Positions 1 through 9,359 of a DNA stretch of 64,000 nt are shown here, piece by piece. The notes beneath the pieces were generated by a model, which saw nothing but the letters and a program-made list of their open reading frames with translations, was not told the origin of the DNA and ran no database searches. Every line of letters starts with the position of its first letter. Position 1 is the stretch's first letter. The stretch spans positions 124,001 through 188,000 of the forward strand of contig CAWBRU010000022.1 of NCBI GenBank assembly GCA_963791325.1, read 5' to 3'. Both the position numbers and the translations under genes were made by a program. The stretch comes from JBEVJK01 sp963791325. Its GTDB lineage: Bacteria > Pseudomonadota > Alphaproteobacteria > Rhizobiales > Rhizobiaceae.

Positions 1-163
1 CGCCTGGCGCAGCGCAGCCGCTTCATACGACTGAATCCCTTGTGGCTCGCGGACCGAAGCGGGGCGGAAAAATGCGCGACTGTCCTGGCGTTCAATAGAA
101 ATACGTAGTTCTGTCATTAGATCGCCGCGGCTCCGGCAGCACGAGGCGGAAACGGGGGAGCGC

Positions 164-594
164 GTGGCTTTATCCTGGATTCCGGATTGGTCTTGGGGAC
201 TGCCGCGTCTCGTTCTTACCGTTGTCGTACATGTCTCGGCCATCGTCTGGACGGCAAAAATGCTTGGGCTCATGAGAGGTTTGCACTCGCGCAAGGCGTC
301 GCGCTTCGTCATTTTCGTGGCGGTCGCGGCGCTCGCGTGCGCGGTCTATCTCGCGCTCGAAACGGCGCCTGGGCGAGCCTCTATCTTTGGCTCGGCGCGT
401 TGCCGACGTGGCAGGCCGCGATGCTCTATTCGCTCAGCGCAATCACCGCATACGGGCATCCGCCGATCTTTCTGGAAGACCGCTGGCGCCTCTTGGGCGC
501 GATCGAGGCGGTCAACGGCCTCCTCCTCTTCGGCCTGACGACCGCGTTCCTCTACGCCGCCATTCACGAGGTCTGGCCGCTTCGCCGGGATTGA
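164..594 (+). pseudogene. Frameshifted two-helix ion-channel-like gene
   Basis: Two overlapping reading frames together make one small potassium-channel-like membrane protein. The first opens at a GTG at 164 just after GGGGGAG and encodes two hydrophobic helices up to about position 365. The second frame continues with WASLYLWLGALP, a pore-loop-like stretch with ITAYGHPP, then DRWRLLGAIEAVNGLLLFG and a last helix, stopping at 592-594. One base appears to be missing at about 355-372. The order helix, helix, pore loop, helix and the RWRLLG..NGLLLFG stretch resemble Ion_trans_2-type proteins of rhizobia, although the filter lacks a clear GYGD. It could be a true pseudogene or a sequencing error; neighbouring genes are also frameshifted. 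Confidence 0.55.
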
Positions 595-683
595 ATGGGA
601 GCGAAACACGACCGTTTCCTACGGCATAGGCCCGAAGCTGGACGGCCCGCGCCATCTTGATGCGGACGGCGCGCCCGCCGCAG

Positions 684-2525
684 TCATTCCCCTGGCGACT
701 TGGCAGATCCGATTTGTTCATTCCAGCCGGCCTTGCGCAGGCCGTCCATGAGCGCGTCGACGATGCTGTCGAGCGGGTGGAAGCGGCGCCAGACGGCGGC
801 GGGATCGCGGTTGAACGCCGGCGCCTGCTCAGCCATCGTGGCCAGCGCCTCCTGCGCCGCCGCGTGGTTTCCGAGCGCGCCGTGGGCGATGGCAAGGAAC
901 GCCACCCCGGTGGTAGTCCCCGGCCGCCGAGTGCTCGGCCGAGGCGAGCATCTCGCGGTAGCGACCCTCCAGGTAGAGGTGGATCGTGATCGGATCGTAG
1001 TACCAGCCCGGCGGATTTATGGTCCGCGCGATCGCACGCTCGCTATAGGCGAGACCCTCGTCCCAGCGGCCGCGAAAGGCCAGCCGCCAGCCAAGCTGCG
1101 CCAGCGTGTCGGGGTCGTTCGGGTTGAGCGCCAGCGCCTGCCGCTGGATGCGTTCCGACTCGTCGAAGTTGCCGAGGTGGTACTGGACCGCCGAAAGCGC
1201 CCGCAGCGCGACCACGTTCTCCGGGTCGATCGCGACCGCCTTGGAGGCAAAGTCGAGCGCCTGCCCCATTTCGCGCGGGATCTCGGCGTCCGGCACGAAG
1301 GCGTAGCGTGCCGCATCGAGGTGCAGCCAGCCGAGCAGAGCCCAGGGCTCGGCATAGTCCGGGTCGCGTCGCACCGCTGCCTCGAGGCAGGCAAGGACCG
1401 GCTGGCGAAGCTCGTCCCGGAAGGTGCGCCGGTACGTGTAGGCCCGCAGCACGCAGGCGTAGCTCGCCATGCTCGGCTCGACGCCGCGTCGACAGGCGGG
1501 CCGCCATGTCGCTGTTGAGGACACCGTAGGGCTGGCCCAGCACCGTCGCGATGCTGGCGGCGAGCTCCGCCCGGACGCCGAGCAGGGCGCCCGGCGTCGG
1601 CGCGCGGTCGTAGGTCTCGCTCCAGACGACTCGGCCCGTCTGCGCGTCGAAGAGCTGCGCCCCGACCCGCACGGTCGCCGCGTCGGAGCTGACGCTGCCC
1701 TTGACGACGTAGCCGACCCCGAGGTCGTGTCCCAGCGTCATCGGGTCGGCGTGCTCGTCCAGGCTGAAGCTCGCGGGCACCGAATAGAGCCTGAACCCCT
1801 CGAACCGCATCAGGTCGGTGATGAGCTCCTGGGTCACGCCGGCAGCAAGGAAGCGGTCGTCCTCGCCGGCGCTGAGCGTCTCGAAGGGCAGGACGACAAC
1901 GGCCGGACCGCGGGCTAGCTCCGCACCCGACATCGATGGGCCGCGGAGCCAGAGCCACAGCCCACCGGCCGCCGCGAGGAGCGCGACGGCGAGCAGACCG
2001 GCCAAGATGCGGACGCCCCGGCGGCCGCGCCTGGCCATACCGACACCATCCGCCTCGTCGGCGGCCGGCGCCGCGCCCGTCGCCTCGACAACCGTCCCAC
2101 CTCCGGCTTCGCGTTCGGTGTCATCGGAGGGCGGCGCCTCCGTCGGCGCCTGGTGCCACTCAAAATGCGGGACGTAGTGGCCTTTCGGAATGGTGATACG
2201 CACGGGGTCCCGGGCGCCGGCATCGACGTAGTAGCTGTCAAGGTCGCGTCTCAGGCGCCGGGCTTCGAGGCGGACAACCGGATCGGATTGCGACATCGAA
2301 CGTCCCGTCGCGGCCAAAGACCGCAAGCCCGAGCGAATACCCTTTCAGCCCGTCGGCACGTCCCGCGAGCGTCTCTTCCACCAGGTACCGGAGGAACGCC
2401 CGTCGCCGCGGGCTCGCCTGAAGCGTCGCGCTGTTCAGGATACGTTCCAACTGCGCGCGGATCTCAGCCGGCGGCGGACTTGCCGATGCATTCCCGTGAC
2501 CGGGTGAGTCGAGCGTTGGGACCAT
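684..2525 (-). pseudogene. Cyclase-family/TPR protein with at least three frameshifts
   Basis: Four pieces in different minus-strand frames line up as one protein. The first (from the ATG at 2525) has the N-terminal domain with RRRAFLRYLVEETLAGRA and FGRDGTFD. After a shift near 2300 comes QSDPVVRLEARRLRRDL, PKGHYVPHF, one membrane helix and the PAVVVLPFETLSAG..LGVGYVVKGSV domain. After a shift near 1495 come TPR helices (DPDYAEPWALLGWLHLDAARYA, then DPENVVALRALSAVQYHLG). After a shift near 910 comes the C-terminal piece ending at 684. This architecture is typical of the rhizobial TPR proteins often annotated as adenylate-cyclase-like, usually without the catalytic domain. Three independent frameshifts argue for decay. 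No function is expected from the gene as read. Confidence 0.7.
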
Positions 2526-2812
2526 CGAATATCCCCAGGCTGAGGCCGAGAAAGCAAGGCAGGTGCCGACAATAGCTGATCGAGCGAAGCAAAGAAAGTG
2601 CGTCAACGAAGCACAGAAAGCGCAGCAGTAAGGATAGCAAGCATCAATGCCACTTGCGTGGCGATGCTGCTGCAATCTGAGTGGCGGTTTAGCGCTCTGT
2701 CACTCCGACCCAAGCGGGTAGGATACTCGTTCGTACATGTACGTACCTTCCGCCGAGATGATCTTAGCGCGATCATTCTTCTCTCAGCGTTCGGCGCTGA
2801 TGGCTGGAAGCA

Positions 2813-3091
2813 ATGGTCGAAGCAAAGATGGCGTCACATATCGCCGCCGTCGTATCTCGGTTCCCGCTCCGTGAGCTGGAAATACGTCGGCAGAGTGCTT
2901 GCGACCCGAGGTTTGACGAGATCTGCCGAGACTACCATGAGGCGCTTATGGCGCTCCGACGCTGGGAGGGAGCTGGATCAGCCGGAGCGACGGAGGCTCA
3001 AGACTATCGCCGGATGCTGAAGGAACTCGCGGCGGAGATTCTCGCGATTCTAGACCGCCCACGCCGGCGCTTTGCGGCTGACGGCGGCTGA
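2813..3091 (+). CDS. Small conserved-looking hypothetical protein, 92 aa
   Basis: This is a 92-residue soluble protein without signal peptide or membrane helix. It is rich in charged helices (FPLRELEIRR, FDEICRDYHEALMALRRW, DYRRMLKELAAEILAIL). The ATG at 2813 follows TGGAAG at a suitable distance. The helical pattern and in-frame amphipathicity make it look like a real gene, similar to short proteins I recall next to sulfate or nitrogen genes in proteobacteria, but I cannot name a family. It is read in the same direction as the sulfatase 200 bases downstream. A second in-frame ATG at 2828 is also possible. Confidence 0.55.
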   Translation: MVEAKMASHIAAVVSRFPLRELEIRRQSACDPRFDEICRDYHEALMALRRWEGAGSAGATEAQDYRRMLKELAAEILAILDRPRRRFAADGG

Positions 3092-3299
3092 ACCAAATTG
3101 CGGCCCGGACCGAACCCGTATGCGCCGAAGCAATACAGAGGACAGCAGGGGAGGAATTGATGAAACGATGCAGAAGCGGTGCCCGAACGCTAAACGCGCG
3201 GGAGCTAAATGCGCGAGCGTTTCGTCATCCTGCAACCATGAGGACGCACGATAGCCTGGCCGACCAGTTAGGGTCGTTTTGTCGAGGAGGAACTTTGAC

Positions 3300-4973
3300 A
3301 TGAACCGAACATCAGCACGTTGCATCGTCGCGGCGCTGTCCGTCGCCGGGGGTCTAATGGCCAGCACGGCGATAGTGAACGCGCAGGAGAAGAGGCCCAA
3401 CATCGTCATGCTGATGGCAGACGACATAGGCTGGGCGGACTTTGGCGCCTACCCGGGCGGCGGCAAGGCGCTCGGCCACCCGACGCCGAATATCGATCGG
3501 CTGGCCAAGGAAGGGGCGCTGTTCACCAGCTGGTACGGCCAGTCAAGCTGCACGGCGGGGCGCTCCTCGTTCATTACCGGGCGTATACCGATCCGGTCTG
3601 CGCTCTCGGTTGTTGCGGCTCCGGGTGACCAAAACGGGCTGAAGAAGGAAACTCCGACAATCGCCGAATTCTTTAAGAAGAACGGCTACACAACCTATTT
3701 CTCGGGCAAGTGGCATCTCGGAGACAAACCAGAATTCTACCCGATCGAGCATGGCTTCGATGAGATGAGGGAGTTCGCCGCCTACTATCCGGGCGTCTAT
3801 TCATACGACGACACGTCGCCGGCTATGCACCCCTGGTTCCCGAAATACAACCAACCGTTCTACGACGAATACCAAAAGATCGTGAACCTGGATGAATGGG
3901 AAGGCGAAGCAGGCCAGCCTGCAAGAAAGGTTGCACGGATCACTTACGACTACCTGGCTGATTTCGATGTCCGGCAGGCCAATTCGGCAGTTGCGTATAT
4001 CAAGGAGCATGCAAAAAACAATCAGCCCTTCTTCATGAACGTCAACTTCATGAAAATGCACAACCCTACCAATCCGGCTGAGCCCTTCAGGGGCAAGTCC
4101 AAGCTCGGCAACTACTCGGATTCGATGCTCGAATTCGACGCCAATGTTGGCCGTATAGTGGACGCGATCCGGGCCGAGGCTCCTGATTCCATTGTCATCC
4201 TCACCTGCGACAATGGCGCGTGGCAAGATGCCTGGCCGGACGCCGGCGTGACGCCATTCCGTGGTGAGAAGGGAAGCTCCTTCGAAGGGGCGTTCCGCGT
4301 GCCTGGCATCATGTGGTCGCCCGGCAGGATTCCGGCCGGAACCGTTCTAGACCAGATGATGTCGCATATGGACGTCTGGCCGACAACCGCCGCCATGGCA
4401 GGACTCGCTCCTCCGCCGAATGGAAAATGGGTGGGCAACGACGGTCAGCCCATCTACTTCGATGGCGTCGACAACAGTGGCTATGTGACTGGAAAGTCGC
4501 CGACGTCAGCGCGGAACTCGTTCGTCTATATCGATGGCGAGGCCTTCGGTGGCATCCGCGTCGACATCGGCGGTGACCCCGACAATCCTAACCTGAAAAC
4601 CGCCTGGAAGTATCTCTGGACGGCAAAAGACACCTGGCTTGGCCCAGAGCAGATCCTCGGTGGCATTGGTGCGCTCTACAACCTCACCATGGATCCGTAT
4701 GAGAAATACGACATGACGTTCAATGGCGCGGTCTCCTATCGGATGCCATCGAGCTCGCCTGGAAAGTATGCCGGCCAGGACAACGGCTGGGCGCTCGCGC
4801 TCATCTACCCGGCTCTGGTCGAGTTCGACAAATCGATCATCGAATTTCCCAGCATCCGACGATTCCCTGGCGGGGCATCGAACGACCTGCGCCCCAATCT
4901 GCAGGACCCGTCGAACCCGGTGCCAGCGATGGATCCGAAAAACCCACCGCGGATCGGCGCTTCCGGCGGCTAA
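3300..4973 (+). CDS. Periplasmic sulfatase (arylsulfatase-like), cysteine type
   Basis: The 557-residue protein belongs to the sulfatase family of the alkaline phosphatase superfamily, which hydrolyses sulfate esters. An N-terminal signal peptide (about residues 1-28, ending near VNA-QE) sends it to the periplasm. Metal ligands are in NIVMLMADDIGW (D41, D42). The C-T-A-G-R motif at 84-88 is the formylglycine-forming sequence, so it would need maturation. FSGKWHLGD and TCDNGAW are further active-site blocks. The ATG at 3300 is preferred over an upstream TTG at 3279 because GAGGAGGAA lies 8-9 bases before it. A hairpin follows the stop. The next genes are a decayed HAD phosphatase and an outer-membrane protein, a grouping often seen with such sulfatases. 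Confidence 0.88.
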   Translation: MNRTSARCIVAALSVAGGLMASTAIVNAQEKRPNIVMLMADDIGWADFGAYPGGGKALGHPTPNIDRLAKEGALFTSWYGQSSCTAGRSSFITGRIPIRSALSVVAAPGDQNGLKKETPTIAEFFKKNGYTTYFSGKWHLGDKPEFYPIEHGFDEMREFAAYYPGVYSYDDTSPAMHPWFPKYNQPFYDEYQKIVNLDEWEGEAGQPARKVARITYDYLADFDVRQANSAVAYIKEHAKNNQPFFMNVNFMKMHNPTNPAEPFRGKSKLGNYSDSMLEFDANVGRIVDAIRAEAPDSIVILTCDNGAWQDAWPDAGVTPFRGEKGSSFEGAFRVPGIMWSPGRIPAGTVLDQMMSHMDVWPTTAAMAGLAPPPNGKWVGNDGQPIYFDGVDNSGYVTGKSPTSARNSFVYIDGEAFGGIRVDIGGDPDNPNLKTAWKYLWTAKDTWLGPEQILGGIGALYNLTMDPYEKYDMTFNGAVSYRMPSSSPGKYAGQDNGWALALIYPALVEFDKSIIEFPSIRRFPGGASNDLRPNLQDPSNPVPAMDPKNPPRIGASGG

Positions 4974-4987
4974 CGTCCTCGTGCCCG

Positions 4988-5014
4988 GGTAGGCGCCCGT
5001 GATAGGCGCCTACC
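4988..5014 (+). terminator. Hairpin after the sulfatase gene
   Basis: GGTAGGCGCC (4988-4997) pairs perfectly with GGCGCCTACC (5005-5014) around a 7-base loop, 15 bases after the sulfatase stop. There is no run of T afterwards, so it may be a transcript-stabilising hairpin or a weak terminator. Confidence 0.5.
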
Positions 5015-5045
5015 TACCCTGCCGCCAACCCGCTAAGGTCGGAGT

Positions 5046-5424
5046 ATGACAATGGACCGGTTTCCCCACTCAATGGTCAGCCGCCGTACGCTGGGCGCTG
5101 GTCGCCATTGCAGTAACTTGCGGCGGCCATCCGACTCCAGCTCGATCCGATCCTTTGCCGTTCCGGGGCCACTCCACATCCAAGCAGTCGACCGTCGACT
5201 TTGTGACAAAAGCACCAAAGAGCGCAGCGCGACTTTCTTGCCCCTGAAGCAAGGGGCGCCACCCTTCAACCAACACGGAATATTGTGCGTCGAGCAACGA
5301 TCCACAGCCAGACCATTTGCTGCCTGGAGGAGCGGCCGCCAATCTGCCTATGAATGAACTCGAAAAGGTGCTCACCGCAACGCTGGCGGGCATAACTGCC
5401 GATCAATTCCAATTCGAGGCTTAA
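5046..5424 (+). pseudogene. Decayed HAD-family acid phosphatase
   Basis: No long reading frame survives, but pieces in two frames match the expected order of a secreted HAD-family phosphatase of the kind found beside sulfatases. An ATG at 5046 opens one frame. The other frame then gives a signal-like stretch (RWALVAIAVTCGG) followed by DPLPFRGHSTSKQ and VDFVTK from 5149, which resembles DPLPSW..G..TKQAI.DFV. A stop interrupts it at 5245. The first frame then gives FNQHGILCVEQ at about 5265-5297, resembling the catalytic FDNDGTLWVEQ block with the nucleophile aspartates lost. A last piece, MNELEKVLTATLAGITADQF (5350-5409), resembles the KVLA.TH.GMT.EEF segment. The recognition rests on my memory of the family. 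Confidence 0.45.
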
Positions 5425-5776
5425 GATCTGGGTATTCACTTGAAACGATGCTCTAGTGCAACACTTTCAAAAAATGAAGTCGGACGACTGCCTGTCGTGC
5501 TTGGCAGTTGTCGCTATTGGGCATCGACTGCTGTTGAATAAACCTATGACTAGACTAACGCCGAAAGGCGTCATGAAAGCTCATTTGTCCGGCCCGTTGC
5601 TCGCGGGCTGTTTGCCGTGCCTAAGACAGCTGCCGATATCAATTCCCCCGTTATACCCGACGCAGAGGCCGCCACGTAGCGGTCGCATCGGTCAGAGCGG
5701 CCGAATCCGAGGGAGCGCATGGCGCCTGCCAGGTTGTCTACGATCTGCCTTTCAATTCTGTGGTAGGAGAATGAAG
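5425..5776 (+). other. Intergenic stretch before the transporter-like gene
   Basis: I see no convincing gene here. A long open frame runs in phase with the downstream gene from 5456, but its first 105 codons have the composition of non-coding DNA and lack a ribosome binding site. The stretch probably contains the promoter of the downstream gene. Confidence 0.4.
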
Positions 5777-6580
5777 ATGATCGAATTTAGATTTTCACTG
5801 AAGCTTTTCACCGCGCTCTTCATGTTAGCGCCGGTTGCGGCGGTGGCGCAGGATGCAGACGAGCTGTCCAAGAAGCTGGCGAACCCGGTCGCAAGCCTGA
5901 TCAGCGTGCCGTTCCAGAGTAACGGCGACTGGGGTGCCGGGCCGGATGGCAACGGCTTCTCGTACCTGATGAAGGTAGAGCCGGTAATCCCAATCAAGCT
6001 CAACGACGACTGGAACCTTATTTCGCGCACCATCCTACCTATCGCCTACGCAGACTACCTTCCCGACGGCAGTGAGTTTGGGCTGGGCGACACCCAACAG
6101 AGCCTCTTCCTGTCGCCAGCGAATCCAGGCCCCGGCGGGCTGATCTGGGGTGTGGGTCCGATCATCCAGCTACCGACACACACAGACGAGTTCCTTGGCT
6201 CCAACAGGTGGGGTCTCGGACCGACCGGGGTTGCCTTGGTGCAGAAGCACGGCTGGACAGTCGGCATGCTGGCCAATCAAGTCTGGTCGCTCGGCGGCGA
6301 CAACGATGCCTCCGACGTCATCAACCAGACATTCCTGCAGCCGTTCATCCAACGTCAGCTCGGCCACGGGCGAGCGTTGGTCCTCAACACCGAATCCACT
6401 TACGATTGGAACACCGACCAGTGGACCGTGCCGATTAATCTCGAGCTTTCGCAGGTGATGAAATTGGGACCACAGCTGGTGCAACTTGAGATCGGCGGAC
6501 GCTACTACGCAGAAAAGCCGGAGGGCGGTCCTGACTGGGGATTGCGCGTGAATTTCACACTGCTTTTTCCGAAGAAGTAG
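5777..6580 (+). CDS. Outer-membrane transporter-like protein (phenol_MetA_deg type)
   Basis: The 267-residue product has a signal peptide (FSLKLFTALFMLAPVAAVAQ) and then a chain of alternating strands with NGDWGAGPDGNGFSYLMKVEPVIPIKLNDDWNLI and GLGDTQQSLFLSP, ending LRVNFTLLFPKK. A terminal aromatic-rich strand is typical of outer-membrane beta-barrels. The pattern matches the phenol_MetA_deg/transporter family frequently encoded beside sulfatases and HAD phosphatases; its substrate is unknown. TAGGAG (5763-5768) favours the ATG at 5777 over the ATG at 5771. It likely formed a sulfatase-linked operon before the HAD gene decayed. Confidence 0.7.
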   Translation: MIEFRFSLKLFTALFMLAPVAAVAQDADELSKKLANPVASLISVPFQSNGDWGAGPDGNGFSYLMKVEPVIPIKLNDDWNLISRTILPIAYADYLPDGSEFGLGDTQQSLFLSPANPGPGGLIWGVGPIIQLPTHTDEFLGSNRWGLGPTGVALVQKHGWTVGMLANQVWSLGGDNDASDVINQTFLQPFIQRQLGHGRALVLNTESTYDWNTDQWTVPINLELSQVMKLGPQLVQLEIGGRYYAEKPEGGPDWGLRVNFTLLFPKK

Positions 6581-6589
6581 CTGTGGGTG

Positions 6590-6850
6590 GGGATCCAAGC
6601 GGCCTCGGGGACGGCACCGCAACGTCGGACCGACCGAGTCTCGACATCCATTAGCCGCACCATCATCCGCACACGGCCGCCGGCGACTTGCACTCCGCCG
6701 GCAAAGAGGTAGCGAGCGCCGAGATTGTCGCGAACGTAAACCCAACTGAAAGAAAAAGCATGGAAGCCAACTTCCAACCATGGCTTCTTCGTCGCCAAAT
6801 TGAGCAATATAGAGCTGGTTGGTGCGAGCGGTCAGTTTTGACACAATAGG
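6590..6850 (-). pseudogene. Remnant of a cyclase-family/TPR protein
   Basis: One minus-strand frame carries LGARYLFAGGVQVAGGRV and RMMVRLMDVETRSV (about 6628-6723). This matches the LGVRYVLEGSV..GNRVRI..QLIDA.TG block found in the proteins that carry a CadC-like or cyclase domain in front of TPRs. A second frame has DIVSKLTARTN upstream. Nothing else of the gene is recognisable, so it is a fragment. It is the same kind of gene as the decayed one at 684-2525. Confidence 0.4.
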
Positions 6851-7116
6851 AACAACCCTGCACATTCCGCCCTCACCCTGAGCGTTATGATCGTGCGCCT
6901 TACGGGCTCTATCGGAAAAACATAGCGCGTAGCATCCGCTGAGGCTTCGGCTGTGGCCGATGCGATGCGCTGATATCGCCCTATGCAACAATAATGGAGT
7001 TCGTAAGCTTCGCCCTCATGGTTATATCCCGCTGGTTGTACCCCAATCAGATCTGTCGGGAAGCTGGTCGCGGCGCGTCCCGGCGCAGCTATGCGGCAAT
7101 CCGGTCTTGCCCAGCC

Positions 7117-8655
7117 TCAGCGATAGACCAGGGCGTCACCAGAACCCAGCCCATAGCTGACAAGATCGCGCAGCGCGAAGTCTGGTTTCGGATTGCCGCC
7201 CGGCCGTGGCGTCCAGAGCGGGTCGAGCGATAGATACGAAAGCCCATCGCCGAATAGCAAACCGAGGAACACTTCGGCTACGATGCGCCCGCCAACCGCG
7301 CCCAGTTGCGGCGTTGACCGAGTTCCGCCGCCAACGACTGGAAGCGGCACATCGATCTGGTTTCGTGCGGACTCGGCAAGGATGTAAGTCCATAACGGGC
7401 AGTTGCCCGCAAATGCCGGGCTGATGTCGGCGATCGGCGTGAGCTCCTCCCCCGGCTCGCCGGTGGCCTTACCAATCAGAATCTGGTCGTCCGTCAACTC
7501 CTCGATGCCCATTGCGCGCGCGACCGACTGGCCCGACGGCAGGCGCAGCAGCCAGCCGCGCAGCAAATTGCGTTCGCCGAGAGCCGGCGGCGGATCACCT
7601 GCAACGGTCGGCGGCAGCCCATGCAGCGATCCGACCAGCGACGCGTCGAGGCGATAGGCAAATTGCAGGCGTCGCTTGGTGTCCGCGTCGTTCGCTGGAG
7701 CTTCGCCGCCGCCTGGCCGCATGTCGATGTCGATGAAGCGACCCCAATCGAGCGCGAAGCCATGCGGAATCTTGCGGAAACCCGTCAATGACGGCTGGTT
7801 GGGGTGTGCCGGGTCGGGGAAGATCGGGACAAGTTTGTCGTCGTTGAGCCGATAGCCGGGACGAACCATCGAGTGGCCAAGCCGGTAGGCAGCAACCGAG
7901 AACTCGACCGGCATGAACGGTTCATACCGCCAATGGAAAAAGCGCAGTTTCTTGAAATCATAGCGGCCTCCGGTCTTGAGCGCATCGAGGACGGGGGCAG
8001 CGATGATCCGCGGCAGGAAATCATTGAGCACGACATATTGGTAGTGGAAGCGCAGCAACTGTTGGAGATCGTCGAAGCCGGCATCCGGATTGTCGGTCGC
8101 AAGCCGGTTATGGGCGCGCTGCATCAAGCCCTGCAATTGCGACACCAGCCCGTTCTCATCGTTCCGCGGGTCACCGATGATCGCGCGCCCCTGAAACCGC
8201 GCCAGATCGTGCGTGTCGGCGACACCCGCGCCCTTCAAGACGTTGCCGAGCCGAAACTTTTTGCCGTCGAACATGTAGGGCTGATCGGACGGCCCCCTGC
8301 CATACAAATTGTCGAGATTGAAGCTGGGCGTCCGGAAATCGACCAATCCGTCGGGATCGAGCTCCTTGGTCAGCGTGCTGACCGGATCGAAGGTGATGTC
8401 ATGATCGATGAACTGGCCGAAATACGTGTAGAGCGCCGGAATGCCGCTCTCTTCCGGGTCATGGCCGTCCTGCGCCGTTACGTCCCCACCGTTCATCGCC
8501 TCCGCCAAGAGCCGTAGATTGGCACGGGTCGCCGCTTCGTCCCCGCCAAATATCGCAGGTGGCAGATTGCGAAACATCCGCCCGAAACGACCTTCGAAGA
8601 GTGGAGACCGCGTCGCGGCAATACCGCGAGGTTGAGTGCCGTGGGTGGTTGGCAT
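7117..8655 (-). CDS. Animal-type haem peroxidase
   Basis: The 512-residue protein belongs to the haem peroxidase family shared with animal myeloperoxidase and cyclooxygenase. The distal site is visible as YTYFGQFIDHDITFD, with the distal histidine at 85 and the calcium-linked Asp at 86. GDPRNDEN supplies the catalytic arginine at 164, and YRLGHSMVRPGY the proximal histidine at 261. No signal peptide is seen, so cytoplasmic location or an unusual export route is possible. Bacterial members oxidise halides, phenols or fatty acids, but the substrate here cannot be read from the sequence. No partner gene is adjacent. Confidence 0.88.
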   Translation of the reverse strand: MPTTHGTQPRGIAATRSPLFEGRFGRMFRNLPPAIFGGDEAATRANLRLLAEAMNGGDVTAQDGHDPEESGIPALYTYFGQFIDHDITFDPVSTLTKELDPDGLVDFRTPSFNLDNLYGRGPSDQPYMFDGKKFRLGNVLKGAGVADTHDLARFQGRAIIGDPRNDENGLVSQLQGLMQRAHNRLATDNPDAGFDDLQQLLRFHYQYVVLNDFLPRIIAAPVLDALKTGGRYDFKKLRFFHWRYEPFMPVEFSVAAYRLGHSMVRPGYRLNDDKLVPIFPDPAHPNQPSLTGFRKIPHGFALDWGRFIDIDMRPGGGEAPANDADTKRRLQFAYRLDASLVGSLHGLPPTVAGDPPPALGERNLLRGWLLRLPSGQSVARAMGIEELTDDQILIGKATGEPGEELTPIADISPAFAGNCPLWTYILAESARNQIDVPLPVVGGGTRSTPQLGAVGGRIVAEVFLGLLFGDGLSYLSLDPLWTPRPGGNPKPDFALRDLVSYGLGSGDALVYR

Positions 8656-8748
8656 TGGACCCTTTCCCTAAGTGCTGGCCGCGAAATGTCGGCTAAGTCA
8701 GAAATGACCGGATCAAGTCTGTCCGTCTTCGTTGATCGACCTGGCCGC

Positions 8749-8919
8749 TCAATCTCCATGATCGAGACCTGCCGCCCAGCTGGCTTGCTGAAACACGAGG
8801 ACAACGATGGTCGCGACGAGGACGAACAAGTAGATCGTCGCGACGATGAACAGGTCGGAATGCTCGTCTCCGGGCCGCTCGCCACCACTGCGGTCATGCA
8901 TCGGCAGAAACATCCGCAT
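8749..8919 (-). CDS. Possible small single-helix membrane protein, 56 aa
   Basis: A short minus-strand frame encodes a charged N-terminus (HDRSGGERPGDEHSD) followed by one strong membrane helix (LFIVATIYLFVLVATIVVLVF) and a short tail. The ATG at 8919 is chosen because GGAAAGTGGA lies just before it; a GTG at 8973 would give 74 residues. It lies in the leader of the peroxidase gene's opposite end and I know no family for it. The clean hydrophobic block is the only positive evidence. Confidence 0.35.
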   Translation of the reverse strand: MRMFLPMHDRSGGERPGDEHSDLFIVATIYLFVLVATIVVLVFQQASWAAGLDHGD

Positions 8920-9359
8920 TCCACTTTCCAGCGAGCATGGTGCCGGATTACGGCGACAGGTGCTACCAACCACTTTAGGTGATGCTCCCGCAGCGGACTG
9001 CCAACTCCCGGCGCCAGCTTGAGCGGCGCAGAGACGCGACGTGCCGTGGCTGAACTGATGCGCCGGTCTTGGAAGAAATCCATGGTCAAGTTGAATTGAA
9101 GACCGTCAAATTCTGCTGAATGTGGGCAGAAATCGAGGCACTTAGCAGTCGATGCCGGCCAGACCGAGGATACCCTGTTCAATGTGGACGCGTGTCTTTA
9201 TGCAGCGGGCGGCGAACTGAGCAGGCGAACCGGAGAGCGGCGTGCCCACGATCGCTTCTTCGACCGCGCCCCTGCCCTGGCATTGTGTCAACGACCGCGA
9301 CGCAGTGGTGCCGCTGGGCTACAGGAGGCGGTTTGAACCTTCTTACGTCGCCCTCCCGG
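8920..9359. other. Stretch without a convincing gene
   Basis: Several short open frames cross this 440-base stretch, none with a good start, a recognisable domain or a plausible composition. It lies between the ends of the small membrane protein and the cyclase-hydrolase gene. Confidence 0.4.

Noticed and set aside
5456..5776. N-terminal extension of the outer-membrane protein frame
   Set aside because: A clear ribosome binding site and signal peptide place the start at 5777; the preceding codons look non-coding.
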